Shown here: piece after piece, positions 1 to 5,827 of the stretch
Numbering within the stretch: position 1 is the first letter of the stretch
Layout: every line of letters begins with the position of its first letter
NCBI GenBank assembly: GCA_023432075.1
Contig: JAEYVD010000322.1
Span: 1 to 7,288 of the forward strand
Length of the DNA: 7,288 nucleotides
From: Pseudomonadota bacterium
GTDB lineage: Bacteria; Pseudomonadota; Gammaproteobacteria; Burkholderiales; Burkholderiaceae_B
Reading direction: 5' to 3'
Program-made: the position numbers and the translations under genes
The notes under the pieces: generated by a model
Database searches by the model: none
The model's input: only the letters and a program-made list of their open reading frames with translations
What the model was told of the DNA's origin: nothing

Positions 1-164
1 GTCCGGCTCACGCCGGCCGCGCCGAGGGCCGTCCGCAGCAGAACCGCCGTCCCGAAGGGTCGCCGCGCCCGGCCGGCAGTGCGCCCGCCGGCCGCCAGTC
101 CGAAGGACGTTCGGGCCAAGGCCGTCCGGGCGGTGCGCCCCGCGCCGCGCTGCTGAGCAAGTAA
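1..164 (+). CDS. 3' end of a gene encoding a basic Arg/Gly/Pro/Gln-rich tail (possible RNA helicase or rRNA-modifying enzyme), partial
   Basis: The frame with codons starting at position 3 runs open for 53 codons to a TAA at 162-164, ending in ALLSK. The peptide is low-complexity and very basic, with repeated GRPQ, GRQSEGR and GQGRPGG-like units. Tails like this are known on DEAD-box RNA helicases of the RhlE type and on RluB-type pseudouridine synthases, where they help bind RNA. No catalytic domain is inside the window, so the family is an inference. The frame starting at position 1 is also open as far as a TGA at 154-156 and cannot be fully excluded. The repeated Gly-Arg pattern favours the frame given here. 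The next gene starts 45 bases downstream on the same strand, and no terminator is visible between them. Confidence 0.5.
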   Translation, partial: PAHAGRAEGRPQQNRRPEGSPRPAGSAPAGRQSEGRSGQGRPGGAPRAALLSK

Positions 165-209
165 TATCACTGGCAATCTCGACACTGCGACCCACGGACC
201 CGCGCCATC

Positions 210-839
210 ATGCCTTTATCCACCTGGTTGACGTTCTTCCTGGCCTCCTGGGCCATTTCGTTCTCACCGGGCGCTGGCGCGATCTCGGCCATGTCGTCAG
301 GCCTGAAATACGGCTTTGCGCGCGGCTACTGGAACACGGCAGGCCTGATCCTGGGCATCCTGTTCCAGTTCGTCGTGGTGGCGGTGGGCCTGGGCGCCGT
401 GCTGGCCACCTCGGAAATGGCGTTCAACGTGGTCAAGTACCTGGGGGTGGCCTACCTGGTCTACCTCGGCGTGCGCCAGATCCGCACGGACGCCGCACCC
501 GTGGCGGTGGACGCGGGCGATCCCCGCAAGGCGTCCATCCGCGATCTGGTGATGCGCGGTTTCCTGATCAACACCATGAACCCCAAGGGCACCGTGTTCC
601 TGTTGGCCGTGGTGCCGCAATTCGTGGACCCGGCGCTCTCCTTGACGCCGCAGTACGCTGCGCTGGCGGCCACGCTGGCGTTCACCGACCTGGTGGCGAT
701 GGGCGTGTACACGCTGCTGGCGGCGCGCGTGTTGCGCCTCTTGCGCGATGCCAAGCACATCCGCTGGATGAACCGGACCTTCGGGTCGCTGTTCATCCTG
801 GCGGGCGTGTTCCTGGCAACCTTCCGCCGCCACAACTGA
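210..839 (+). CDS. LysE/RhtB-family amino acid exporter
   Basis: This encodes a 209-residue inner-membrane protein, the usual length for the LysE/RhtB superfamily, whose members export amino acids or related metabolites (lysine, homoserine, threonine, leucine) using the proton gradient. The family hallmark is visible near the N-terminus as SPGAGAI (residues 19-25), followed by GLKYGFARG (31-39). A second conserved block, NPKGTVFLLAVVPQF, lies at 124-138. Hydrophobic segments cover roughly 5-28, 44-68, 72-90, 118-138, 147-172 and 190-205, consistent with about six membrane helices. The ATG at 210 has only a weak upstream ribosome site (ACGGA at 194-198), but no better start fits the family N-terminus. 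The substrate cannot be read from the sequence. A terminator-like hairpin follows 10 bases after the stop, so this is probably a separate transcript from prfC. Confidence 0.92.
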   Translation: MPLSTWLTFFLASWAISFSPGAGAISAMSSGLKYGFARGYWNTAGLILGILFQFVVVAVGLGAVLATSEMAFNVVKYLGVAYLVYLGVRQIRTDAAPVAVDAGDPRKASIRDLVMRGFLINTMNPKGTVFLLAVVPQFVDPALSLTPQYAALAATLAFTDLVAMGVYTLLAARVLRLLRDAKHIRWMNRTFGSLFILAGVFLATFRRHN

Positions 840-848
840 ATTTGAAGC

Positions 849-888
849 GTGGGGCACGGGCCGGCAACGGCGCGTTCCCCACATGTTT
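849..888 (+). terminator. terminator-like hairpin between the exporter gene and prfC
   Basis: GTGGGG (849-854) pairs with CCCCAC (877-882). Inside this, after a symmetric 5/5 internal loop, GCCG (860-863) pairs with CGGC (868-871) around a GCAA tetraloop of the GNRA class. A short T run (885-888) follows. The position, just after the exporter stop codon, suits intrinsic termination. The split stem and only four Ts make it a moderate candidate, and it could instead be a structured leader for prfC. Confidence 0.5.
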
Positions 889-948
889 TCCTGCCCGACA
901 CCGGACCGCGCCGGCCTGAATAACGGCGCCAAGCAGAATCCTCCGACC

Positions 949-2556
949 ATGAGCATTTCCAACGAAGTCGCACGGCGCCGTACGTTCGCCATCATTTCCC
1001 ACCCCGACGCGGGCAAGACCACGCTGACGGAAAAGCTGCTGCTGTTCGCAGGCGCGATCCAGATCGCCGGCAGCGTCAAGGCGCGCAAGGCGTCGCGCCA
1101 CGCCTCGTCCGACTGGATGGAAATCGAAAAGCAGCGCGGCATTTCCGTGGCGTCCTCCGTGATGCAGATGGAGTACCGCGACTGCGTCATCAACCTGCTC
1201 GACACGCCGGGCCACCAGGACTTCTCCGAAGACACCTACCGTGTGCTGACGGCAGTGGACGCCGCGCTGATGGTGATCGACGCAGCCAACGGCGTCGAAC
1301 CGCAGACCATCCGCCTCCTGCAGGTCTGCCGGGCGCGCAACACGCCGATCATCACGTTCATCAACAAGATGGACCGCGAAGTGCGCGAGCCCCTGGAACT
1401 GCTGTCGGAAATCGAAGGGCACCTGGGCATGGACGCCGTGCCGTTCTCGTGGCCGGTGGGCATGGGCAAGTCGTTCGGCGGCGTGTTCGACATCCGGCGC
1501 GACCGCATGCGCGTGTTCCGTCCTGGCCAGGAGCGCCGTTCCGACAACGACGACTTCATCGAAGGCCTGACCAATCCCGAGATCGCCAAGCGCTTTGGCG
1601 GGACGTTCGACCAGGCCAGCGGCGAGATCGAACTCATCAACGAAGCAGCGCCGGCGTTCGACCGCGACCAGTTCCTGGCCGGCAAGCAGACGCCCGTGTT
1701 CTTCGGTTCCGCCATCAACAACTTCGGCGTGCAGGAAGTCCTGGACGCCCTGGTCGACCAGGCGCCGCCCCCGGGCCCGCGCACGGCCCTGCAACGCGAA
1801 GTGCAGCCCGAAGAACCCAAGTTCACCGGGGTCGTCTTCAAGGTGCAGGCCAACATGGACCCGGCGCACCGCGACCGCGTTGCCTTCGTGCGCGTGAGCT
1901 CCGGCCGCTTTGAACGCGGCATGCGCCTGAAAGTGGCGCGCACCAACAAGGAAATGCGCCCGAACAACGTGGTGTCGTTCCTGTCGCAGCGCCGCGAACT
2001 CCTGGACGAGGCCTATGCCGGCGACGTCATCGGCATCCCCAACCACGGCGTGCTGCAACTGGGCGACGTGCTGACCGAAGGCGAGACCCTGCAGTTCACC
2101 GGGCTGCCGTTCTTCGCCCCGGAACTGTTCCAGGCGGTCGAAGTGAAGGACCCGCTGCGCACGAAGCAGCTGCGCACCGGCCTCACCCAATTGGGCGAGG
2201 AAGGGGCCATCCAGGTGTTCCGTCCCGACGTCGCCGGCGGCTCGCTGCTGTTGGGCGCGGTTGGCCAACTGCAGTTCGAAGTGGTCGCGCACCGCCTGAA
2301 GACCGAGTATGGCGTGGATGCCCGGATGCTGCCGTCGCGCTACACAATGGCACGTTGGATTACGTCTGAAAACCCCAAGGCGCTGCGCAAGTTCATGGAT
2401 GCCAATGCCGCCCATATCGCCTATGATGTGGTCGATGCTGCGGCGTTTTTGATCGGTTCTCCCGCGCAGTTGCGCGTCGCCGAGGAACTGTATCCCGATG
2501 TGAAATTCCATGCCATGCGGGAGCACGGCGGCAAGGTTTTCGGAGACAAAGCGTAG
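949..2556 (+). CDS. prfC: peptide chain release factor 3 (RF3)
   Basis: RF3 is a cytoplasmic translational GTPase that removes RF1 or RF2 from the ribosome after peptide release. With the start at 949 the protein has 535 residues, close to E. coli RF3 (529). G-domain motifs are clear: the P-loop within SHPDAGKTT (17-25), EKQRGIS (60-66, switch I region), DTPGH (85-89) and NKMD (139-142). The later part carries RF3 family blocks such as TPVFFGSAINNFGV, KVQANMDPAHRDRVAF, PELFQAVEVKDP and EEGAIQVFRP. An in-frame ATG at 883 would add 22 residues, but they do not resemble RF3 and would begin inside the upstream hairpin. The 949 start gives the normal N-terminus, VARRRTFAIISHPDAGKTT, although no strong ribosome site precedes it. 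A secreted-protein gene follows after 37 bases and is probably cotranscribed. Confidence 0.97.
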   Translation: MSISNEVARRRTFAIISHPDAGKTTLTEKLLLFAGAIQIAGSVKARKASRHASSDWMEIEKQRGISVASSVMQMEYRDCVINLLDTPGHQDFSEDTYRVLTAVDAALMVIDAANGVEPQTIRLLQVCRARNTPIITFINKMDREVREPLELLSEIEGHLGMDAVPFSWPVGMGKSFGGVFDIRRDRMRVFRPGQERRSDNDDFIEGLTNPEIAKRFGGTFDQASGEIELINEAAPAFDRDQFLAGKQTPVFFGSAINNFGVQEVLDALVDQAPPPGPRTALQREVQPEEPKFTGVVFKVQANMDPAHRDRVAFVRVSSGRFERGMRLKVARTNKEMRPNNVVSFLSQRRELLDEAYAGDVIGIPNHGVLQLGDVLTEGETLQFTGLPFFAPELFQAVEVKDPLRTKQLRTGLTQLGEEGAIQVFRPDVAGGSLLLGAVGQLQFEVVAHRLKTEYGVDARMLPSRYTMARWITSENPKALRKFMDANAAHIAYDVVDAAAFLIGSPAQLRVAEELYPDVKFHAMREHGGKVFGDKA

Positions 2557-2583
2557 ACCCGTTCGGGTTCCGCACGGCAGATT

Positions 2584-2588
2584 GAGGG
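2584..2588 (+). promoter_or_regulatory. ribosome binding site that fixes the start of the 2594 gene
   Basis: GAGGG lies five bases before the ATG at 2594. An in-frame ATG at 2510 inside prfC has no such site and would put 28 hydrophilic, basic residues ahead of the apparent signal or anchor helix, so 2594 is preferred. Confidence 0.75.
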
Positions 2589-2593
2589 TAGCA

Positions 2594-3268
2594 ATGTCTT
2601 GGCGTTTTTTGATTGCAACGCTCCTGATCGCGCTCGGCGCGTCGGCTTGGGGCGGAATACAACTGGGTGACTGGCTGGTGGCGCACGCGCCGGCGGCCGC
2701 ACCCGCTCCTGGGCAGGACGCCGCGGCGTCCCAGCAGCCCGTGCTGGACGCCAATGGCCGTCCGTATGTGGCGCAGCCGCCGCAACCGCGCATCGATGGC
2801 ACGCTAGGCGTGCCGGACAAGCCGGCCGACCGCGAATGGCAGGTCAATACCGTGTCGCTGTTCGACACGGTCAGCGATCCAGCCGTCCAGATCTCGCGCG
2901 AACGCATCAGCCCCGAACAGGCGCGCGAAATCGCCGCTTCGTCGCAGGTGCCGCTGCCCTCGGGCACGTCCGACGTCAGCACCATGGACCTGCTGGTCCC
3001 CGGCACCTCGACCGCCATCAATGGCGGCGTGGCAGCCGGCGGCAACTACGGCACGCCGCAAATGGTGCAGGCGCCCCCGCCGCCGCCCAACACGGCGCCG
3101 GCTCCCGGCGCGCAAGGCTGGCAAGACGCGCTGCGGCGCGAACTGGCGCAGTGCGCCACCCAAGGCTTCTTCGAGCGCCCCTCGTGTTCCTGGAACGCGC
3201 GCAACAAGTACTGCGCACCGAACCGCGCCTGGGGCACGATGGCCGAATGCCCGGCCCGTCCGCAGTAA
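2594..3268 (+). CDS. hypothetical secreted or membrane-anchored protein with a C-terminal four-cysteine motif
   Basis: I do not recognise a named family. The 224-residue product starts with a hydrophobic helix (about residues 4-24) after a single Arg, which could be an uncleaved anchor or a signal peptide. It therefore probably sits in the periplasm or on the periplasmic face of the inner membrane. Residues 31-80 and 145-175 are Ala/Pro/Gly-rich linkers, including a run of five prolines at 161-165. A more ordered section lies at about 81-140 (SPEQAREIAAS and neighbours). The C-terminal 50 residues look like a compact module: WQDALRREL, then cysteines at 187, 198, 207 and 219 with aromatic residues between them (GFFERPSC, NKYC). 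Similar C-terminal four-Cys patterns occur, from memory, in uncharacterised betaproteobacterial envelope proteins. The four cysteines suggest two disulfides or a metal site. It lies 37 bases after prfC and ends before a strong terminator, so it is likely the last gene of a prfC transcript. Confidence 0.8.
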   Translation: MSWRFLIATLLIALGASAWGGIQLGDWLVAHAPAAAPAPGQDAAASQQPVLDANGRPYVAQPPQPRIDGTLGVPDKPADREWQVNTVSLFDTVSDPAVQISRERISPEQAREIAASSQVPLPSGTSDVSTMDLLVPGTSTAINGGVAAGGNYGTPQMVQAPPPPPNTAPAPGAQGWQDALRRELAQCATQGFFERPSCSWNARNKYCAPNRAWGTMAECPARPQ

Positions 3269-3314
3269 GGTCTCTGCAGCGGCATATCAGCCTGCCTGCG
3301 CAGGTTTCCGGCAT

Positions 3315-3348
3315 AAAAAATGGCGCCCCGCGGGGCGCCATTTCTTTT
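3315..3348. terminator. bidirectional intrinsic terminator
   Basis: A perfect palindrome spans 3318-3343, built on GGCGCCCCG/CGGGGCGCC. It is flanked by an A run (3315-3320) on one side and TTTCTTTT (3341-3348) on the other, so each strand yields a GC-rich hairpin followed by a U tract. It sits between two convergent genes, 46 bases after the 2594-3268 stop and 18 bases after the bfr stop, and probably serves both. Confidence 0.92.
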
Positions 3349-3361
3349 GCAGCCAAGTGCC

Positions 3362-3838
3362 TTATTCGGGCACGGACATCTGGCTCTGCAGGTAGTTCTG
3401 GATGCCGACCTTGTCGATCAGGTCGATCTGGGTTTCCAGGTAGTCGATGTGCTCTTCGGTGTCGTCCAGGATGTCCTGGAACAGATCGCGCGACACGTAG
3501 TCCCGCACCGATTCGCAATACGCAATGGCTTCCTTGACGGTTGCCTGAGCAGCCGTCTCGAGCTTCAGGTCACAGGCCAGCAGTTCCGGCACGTCTTCGC
3601 CGATCAGCAGCTTGTGCAGGTCTTGCAGGTTGGGCAGGCCGTCCAGCATGAAGATGCGGGCGATCAGACGATCGGCGTGCTTCATTTCGCCGATCGATTC
3701 TTCGTACTCGTGCTTGCCCAGCTTGTCGAAGCCCCAATGGTTCAGCATGCGGGCATGCAGGAAGTATTGGTTGATGGCCGTCAGCTCATTGGTCAGTTGC
3801 TTGTTGAGAAACTGGATGACGGTTTTGTCGCCTTTCAT
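3362..3838 (-). CDS. bfr: bacterioferritin (heme-containing iron storage protein)
   Basis: Bacterioferritin forms a 24-subunit shell that oxidises Fe(II) and stores it as a mineral, with heme bound between subunit pairs. The 158-residue product matches E. coli Bfr (158) in length and aligns without gaps from MKGDK to NYLQSQM. The ferroxidase and heme residues E18, E51, M52 (heme ligand), H54, E94 and H130 are all present. The bridging ligand expected at position 127 is not: the sequence reads DDTEEH at 125-130, giving Thr where E. coli has Glu. The start at 3838 is fixed by a good ribosome site and by the family N-terminus. The reading frame stays open for 30 codons upstream, but those residues are unlike Bfr. 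Its partner gene bfd lies about 1.6 kb upstream on the same strand, separated by a permease gene. A Fur-box-like site lies about 170 bases before the start. Confidence 0.97.
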   Translation of the reverse strand: MKGDKTVIQFLNKQLTNELTAINQYFLHARMLNHWGFDKLGKHEYEESIGEMKHADRLIARIFMLDGLPNLQDLHKLLIGEDVPELLACDLKLETAAQATVKEAIAYCESVRDYVSRDLFQDILDDTEEHIDYLETQIDLIDKVGIQNYLQSQMSVPE

Positions 3839-3844
3839 AATGGA

Positions 3845-3850
3845 CTCCTT
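3845..3850 (-). promoter_or_regulatory. ribosome binding site of bfr
   Basis: Read on the - strand, AAGGAG lies six bases before the ATG at 3838. It supports the 158-residue start over the longer open frame. Confidence 0.85.
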
Positions 3851-4006
3851 GCAGTCAGGCGCGACGCGAGCGCATCGCGACAAAGGAGCGCACGATGCCG
3901 CGCGTACGCAACCCGTGCAGACTACCATTCGGCGCGGGGCCGCGCCTAGCCTTGCGCTGCATTTGGTAAACGGCTTTACGAGCGCAATCAGAAAGCGACA
4001 GGCTAA

Positions 4007-4021
4007 TGAGAATGAGTATGC
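4007..4021. promoter_or_regulatory. Fur-box-like site upstream of bfr
   Basis: TGAGAATGAGTATGC matches the 7-1-7 Fur inverted repeat TGATAATnATTATCA at 10 of 14 defined positions. It can also be read as three tandem GATAAT-like hexamers (GCTAAT, GAGAAT, GAGTAT) from 4002 to 4019. It lies about 170 bases upstream of bfr, which is far for a repressor site at a bfr promoter, so the target is uncertain. The iron-storage neighbour makes a Fur role plausible. Confidence 0.45.
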
Positions 4022-4215
4022 GTGCGTGAGGCCTTGCGGGTTTGGGGACGGATTGGCGCGGCTTTGCGATGCGCGTCATGCCGAATCGGGCTCGAACATG
4101 CCGGACCTTTGCGCGCCGCGTGGGCGTTGATGGTGTGCGATCCTGCCCTGCTGGCGCGTGGCGCGCGCTCGTTGCATATCAGCAACCCGTGCGCTGCATG
4201 TTGACCGTCCTCAAC

Positions 4216-5127
4216 TTACGCGGTCCGCCGGGTCGCGAGCCAGATGCCGAATGCGATGGGAACGATGCCCAACAGGTCCAGCCATGAAACGGGCTCGCGC
4301 AGGACCACCCATCCGAAGAGCAAGCCCAGGGGCGGCATCAGAAAATGCAGCGCGCTCGCCGAGGTGGCGCTGGCGCGGCCCAGGATCATGAACCACAGGT
4401 AATACCCGCCCATGGACACCGCGACGATCATGTAGGCCATGCTCCAGATCAGGCTTGAAGTCAGGCGCGCATCGCCCAGGCTCTCGGTGGCCAGGGCAAA
4501 TGGCAGCAGCGCCGCGGCGCCGGCCAGCGACTGGATGCCGGTCGACGTCCACAAACCGGAGGTAGGTTTGAGCCGCTTGTAGAGCAGCGTGCCGGCCACC
4601 AGCGCCACCAGGCCACCCGTCACGAGCAGCGTCCCGTGCAGGTCTTCGTGCATGCCGGTCAGCCGCGACCGCAACACCAGCGCGACACCCGCCAGGCCCA
4701 GGCACAGCCCCAGCAGCTTGCGCCAGCTCAGCCGCTCGCCCAGCATCGGGCCGGCCAGCACGCCGATGAGCAGCGGATTCGTGCTGATGAGTACGGCCGT
4801 GAACGCGGACGACACCGTGGTCATCCCCGACCAGCTCAGGCCCAAGTACAGCGCGTTGTTGAGCACGCCCAACAAGACCAGCGCCGCCAGGTCTCGGCCA
4901 GAGGGCAGCTTCCAGCGGCCGCTGGCCGCTGCCAAGCCCAGCATCAGCGCGCCCGCGATCAAAAACCGGATCGTCAGCAACGTGAGCGGCGGACAGTCGC
5001 GCACCGCGATCTTCGCGGCGGCAAAGGCCGAACTCCACAGAAAGCAGAACGCGGCGATCGGCGCGAGGCGGATGCCGGGGTGGTCGTTCGCGGGCAAGGC
5101 GCAGGGTGGGGTGGATAAAGCCTTCAT
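4216..5127 (-). CDS. EamA-domain (drug/metabolite transporter superfamily) permease
   Basis: This encodes a 303-residue inner-membrane protein of the 10-helix DMT superfamily, whose members mostly export metabolites or amino acids. Two EamA repeats are visible. The first, about residues 22-152, ends with STNPLLIGVLAGPMLGERLS and the following helix. The second, about 166-298, contains HFLMPPLGLLFGWVVLREP (261-279) and a final helix ending in ATRRTA. Substrate cannot be inferred. The ATG at 5127 is chosen. An in-frame TTG at 5160 would add 11 residues but has no closer ribosome site. Neither start has a strong one. The gene lies between bfd and bfr on the same strand, with 300 bases to bfd including a hairpin, so it is probably transcribed separately. 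Nothing in it points to an iron-related role. Confidence 0.9.
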   Translation of the reverse strand: MKALSTPPCALPANDHPGIRLAPIAAFCFLWSSAFAAAKIAVRDCPPLTLLTIRFLIAGALMLGLAAASGRWKLPSGRDLAALVLLGVLNNALYLGLSWSGMTTVSSAFTAVLISTNPLLIGVLAGPMLGERLSWRKLLGLCLGLAGVALVLRSRLTGMHEDLHGTLLVTGGLVALVAGTLLYKRLKPTSGLWTSTGIQSLAGAAALLPFALATESLGDARLTSSLIWSMAYMIVAVSMGGYYLWFMILGRASATSASALHFLMPPLGLLFGWVVLREPVSWLDLLGIVPIAFGIWLATRRTA

Positions 5128-5180
5128 GGCGAGTCCGGCAATGGGGGACTGCAACCGCAAGGGCGGCGCAATGCAGGCAT
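5124..5180 (-). other. possible short upstream ORF overlapping the permease start (weak)
   Basis: An ATG at 5180 opens an 18-codon frame that ends in a TGA overlapping the permease ATG in the ATGA arrangement typical of translational coupling. GAGGAG (5187-5182) precedes it, but only one base separates that motif from the ATG, which is too close for efficient initiation. A TTG three codons later would be better spaced. The peptide (MPALRRPCGCSPPLPDSP) shows no family signal. Confidence 0.2.
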
Positions 5181-5427
5181 TCTCCTCGCGGCCCCATCCA
5201 ATGACAAACGCTTTATTCGGACTCGCGGTATTCGAGAATCAAACGGCTCGGCGGTGCCCCACCCCTACTTCATCTCGTTCTGGTGCATCGCTTTGTGATG
5301 GTGGCAGATGCGGTGCAGCCGCAGGCGATGCCACGCGCCAGCTTGCGGTGGCTATCAGCGAGTTTCTAGAGAAGGAAATGACGAGGCTCGCCGCATGAAG
5401 GCAGCGAGCCGGTAGAGACACCAATGC
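5128..5427. other. 300-base intergenic region between the permease gene and bfd
   Basis: No supported gene is present. On the + strand an ATG at 5201 opens a 65-codon frame ending at 5398, with a plausible helical end (AVAISEFLEKEMTRLAA), but there is no ribosome site and its stop falls inside the bfd hairpin. The interval should hold the permease promoter, which I could not identify with confidence. Its right end contains the bfd terminator-like hairpin. Confidence 0.55.
5385..5410 (-). terminator. hairpin downstream of bfd, candidate terminator
   Basis: Read on the - strand, GGCTCGCTGC (5410-5401) pairs with GCGGCGAGCC (5394-5385) around a six-base loop, giving a 10-pair stem with one G-T wobble. 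It starts 18 bases after the bfd stop. The following - strand sequence is pyrimidine-rich (TCGTCATTTCCTTCTC) rather than a clean T run, so termination may be partial. Confidence 0.55.
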
Positions 5428-5706
5428 TCAGGCGATGGCGACCAGCGGAATCGGGAAGCTGCTGTTGGCAGCCGGCGTGTCCGATTCGACGAGGGCGGGA
5501 GCATTGACCGGAACCGCGATGGAGCGCACGTCGCACACGCTGGAGCAGCGGCCGCCCGGCAGGTATTCGGCGGCGGTTGCCGCGCAGCAGCCGCAGCACG
5601 TGGCCACGCCCAGCTCGAACTGCAGGTCGGAAAGCGTCGACGCGCCGGCGTCCACGCTGGCGCGGACTTGGCGTTCGGTGATGGCATTACATACGCAAAT
5701 GTACAT
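5428..5706 (-). CDS. bfd: bacterioferritin-associated ferredoxin Bfd
   Basis: Bfd is a small [2Fe-2S] protein that docks on bacterioferritin and passes electrons to its heme so stored iron can be released. The 92-residue product begins MYICVCNAITERQVR. Cysteines 4 and 6 and the CxxC pair 38/41 match the known cluster ligands by position and spacing. Four further cysteines (37, 40, 54, 58) are present. The fold core fills about 1-52, followed by a 40-residue tail. Pseudomonas Bfd also has a tail but is shorter, at about 73 residues. The ATG at 5706 is chosen because it gives the exact family N-terminus. An in-frame TTG at 5742 would add 12 residues, but it coincides with the predicted -35 element. 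No ribosome site precedes 5706, in line with the leaderless transcript predicted from the promoter. Confidence 0.93.
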   Translation of the reverse strand: MYICVCNAITERQVRASVDAGASTLSDLQFELGVATCCGCCAATAAEYLPGGRCSSVCDVRSIAVPVNAPALVESDTPAANSSFPIPLVAIA

Positions 5707-5720
5707 GCGAATGATTATCG
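5706..5720 (-). promoter_or_regulatory. Fur-box-like operator over the bfd -10 and start point
   Basis: On the - strand CGATAATCATTCGCA matches the 7-1-7 Fur repeat TGATAATnATTATCA at 11 of 14 defined positions, with an unbroken GATAATCATT core. It covers the predicted -10 element, the transcription start and the first base of the ATG. That is a classic position for iron-dependent repression, and it agrees with bfd being iron-starvation induced in other bacteria. Confidence 0.7.
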
Positions 5721-5742
5721 AAAAATATTCATGCCCTGACAA
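5714..5742 (-). promoter_or_regulatory. sigma-70 promoter of bfd
   Basis: On the - strand TTGTCA (5742-5737) is followed by a 17-base spacer and GATAAT (5719-5714), each hexamer matching consensus at five of six positions. Seven bases separate the -10 from the bfd ATG, so transcription should start at 5707 or 5706. Confidence 0.8.
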
Positions 5743-5790
5743 GCCCTTTACGCAAATAAATTTGCAACCGGCCTGTCACGCAAGCCTTTG

Positions 5791-5823
5791 AAAACAGGGA
5801 CGAATTTGCCGAAGCGCGTCCCT
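5791..5823 (-). terminator. intrinsic terminator of rpoN
   Basis: On the - strand, AGGGACG (5823-5817) pairs with CGTCCCT (5802-5796). Part of the loop can form a further GC-UUCG-GC mini-stem. The motif is followed after one base by TTTT (5794-5791). It begins five bases after the rpoN stop and separates rpoN from the bfd promoter. Confidence 0.72.
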
Positions 5824-5827
5824 TATT

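Larger units (their letters stand above)
3839..4215. other. 377-base intergenic region between bfr and the EamA permease gene
   Basis: No convincing gene is present. Several open frames of 60-80 codons occur on both strands, but they lack ribosome sites and recognisable protein features. The region holds the bfr ribosome site, a GC-rich hairpin in the presumed bfr leader (3861-3878, GCGACGCG against CGCATCGC), a second GC-rich inverted repeat near 3930-3946, a Fur-box-like site at 4007-4021, and a short GTTGC/GCAAC inverted repeat (4171-4186) downstream of the permease stop. The bfr promoter should be here, but I could not pick a convincing -35/-10 pair. A small RNA cannot be excluded. Confidence 0.6.

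Noticed and set aside
297..1235. A 312-codon - strand frame over the exporter and the start of prfC
   Set aside because: It lies antisense to two clear genes, lacks family motifs and has a composition typical of antisense GC-rich DNA.
793..3045. A 750-codon open frame on the - strand opposite prfC and the following gene
   Set aside because: It is a GC-skew shadow of prfC: no domain is recognisable, the composition is His/Ala/Arg-rich, and it spans two well-supported + strand genes.
4022..4204. Short frames on both strands in the bfr-permease gap
   Set aside because: They are basic or Ala-rich peptides without ribosome sites or recognisable features.
4211..5197. A 328-codon - strand frame overlapping the EamA permease in another phase
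   Set aside because: The alternative frame contains the hydrophobic repeats and EamA motifs; this one is Arg/Ala/Gly-rich with no membrane pattern.
5201..5398. A 65-codon + strand frame between the permease gene and bfd
   Set aside because: It has no ribosome site, an unlikely composition in its first half, and a stop inside the bfd hairpin. Possibly a degraded remnant, but unsupported.
5728..5745. A five-codon frame (MNIFR) ahead of bfd as a leader peptide
   Set aside because: It would lie between the predicted -35 and -10 elements, so it would not be in the transcript.
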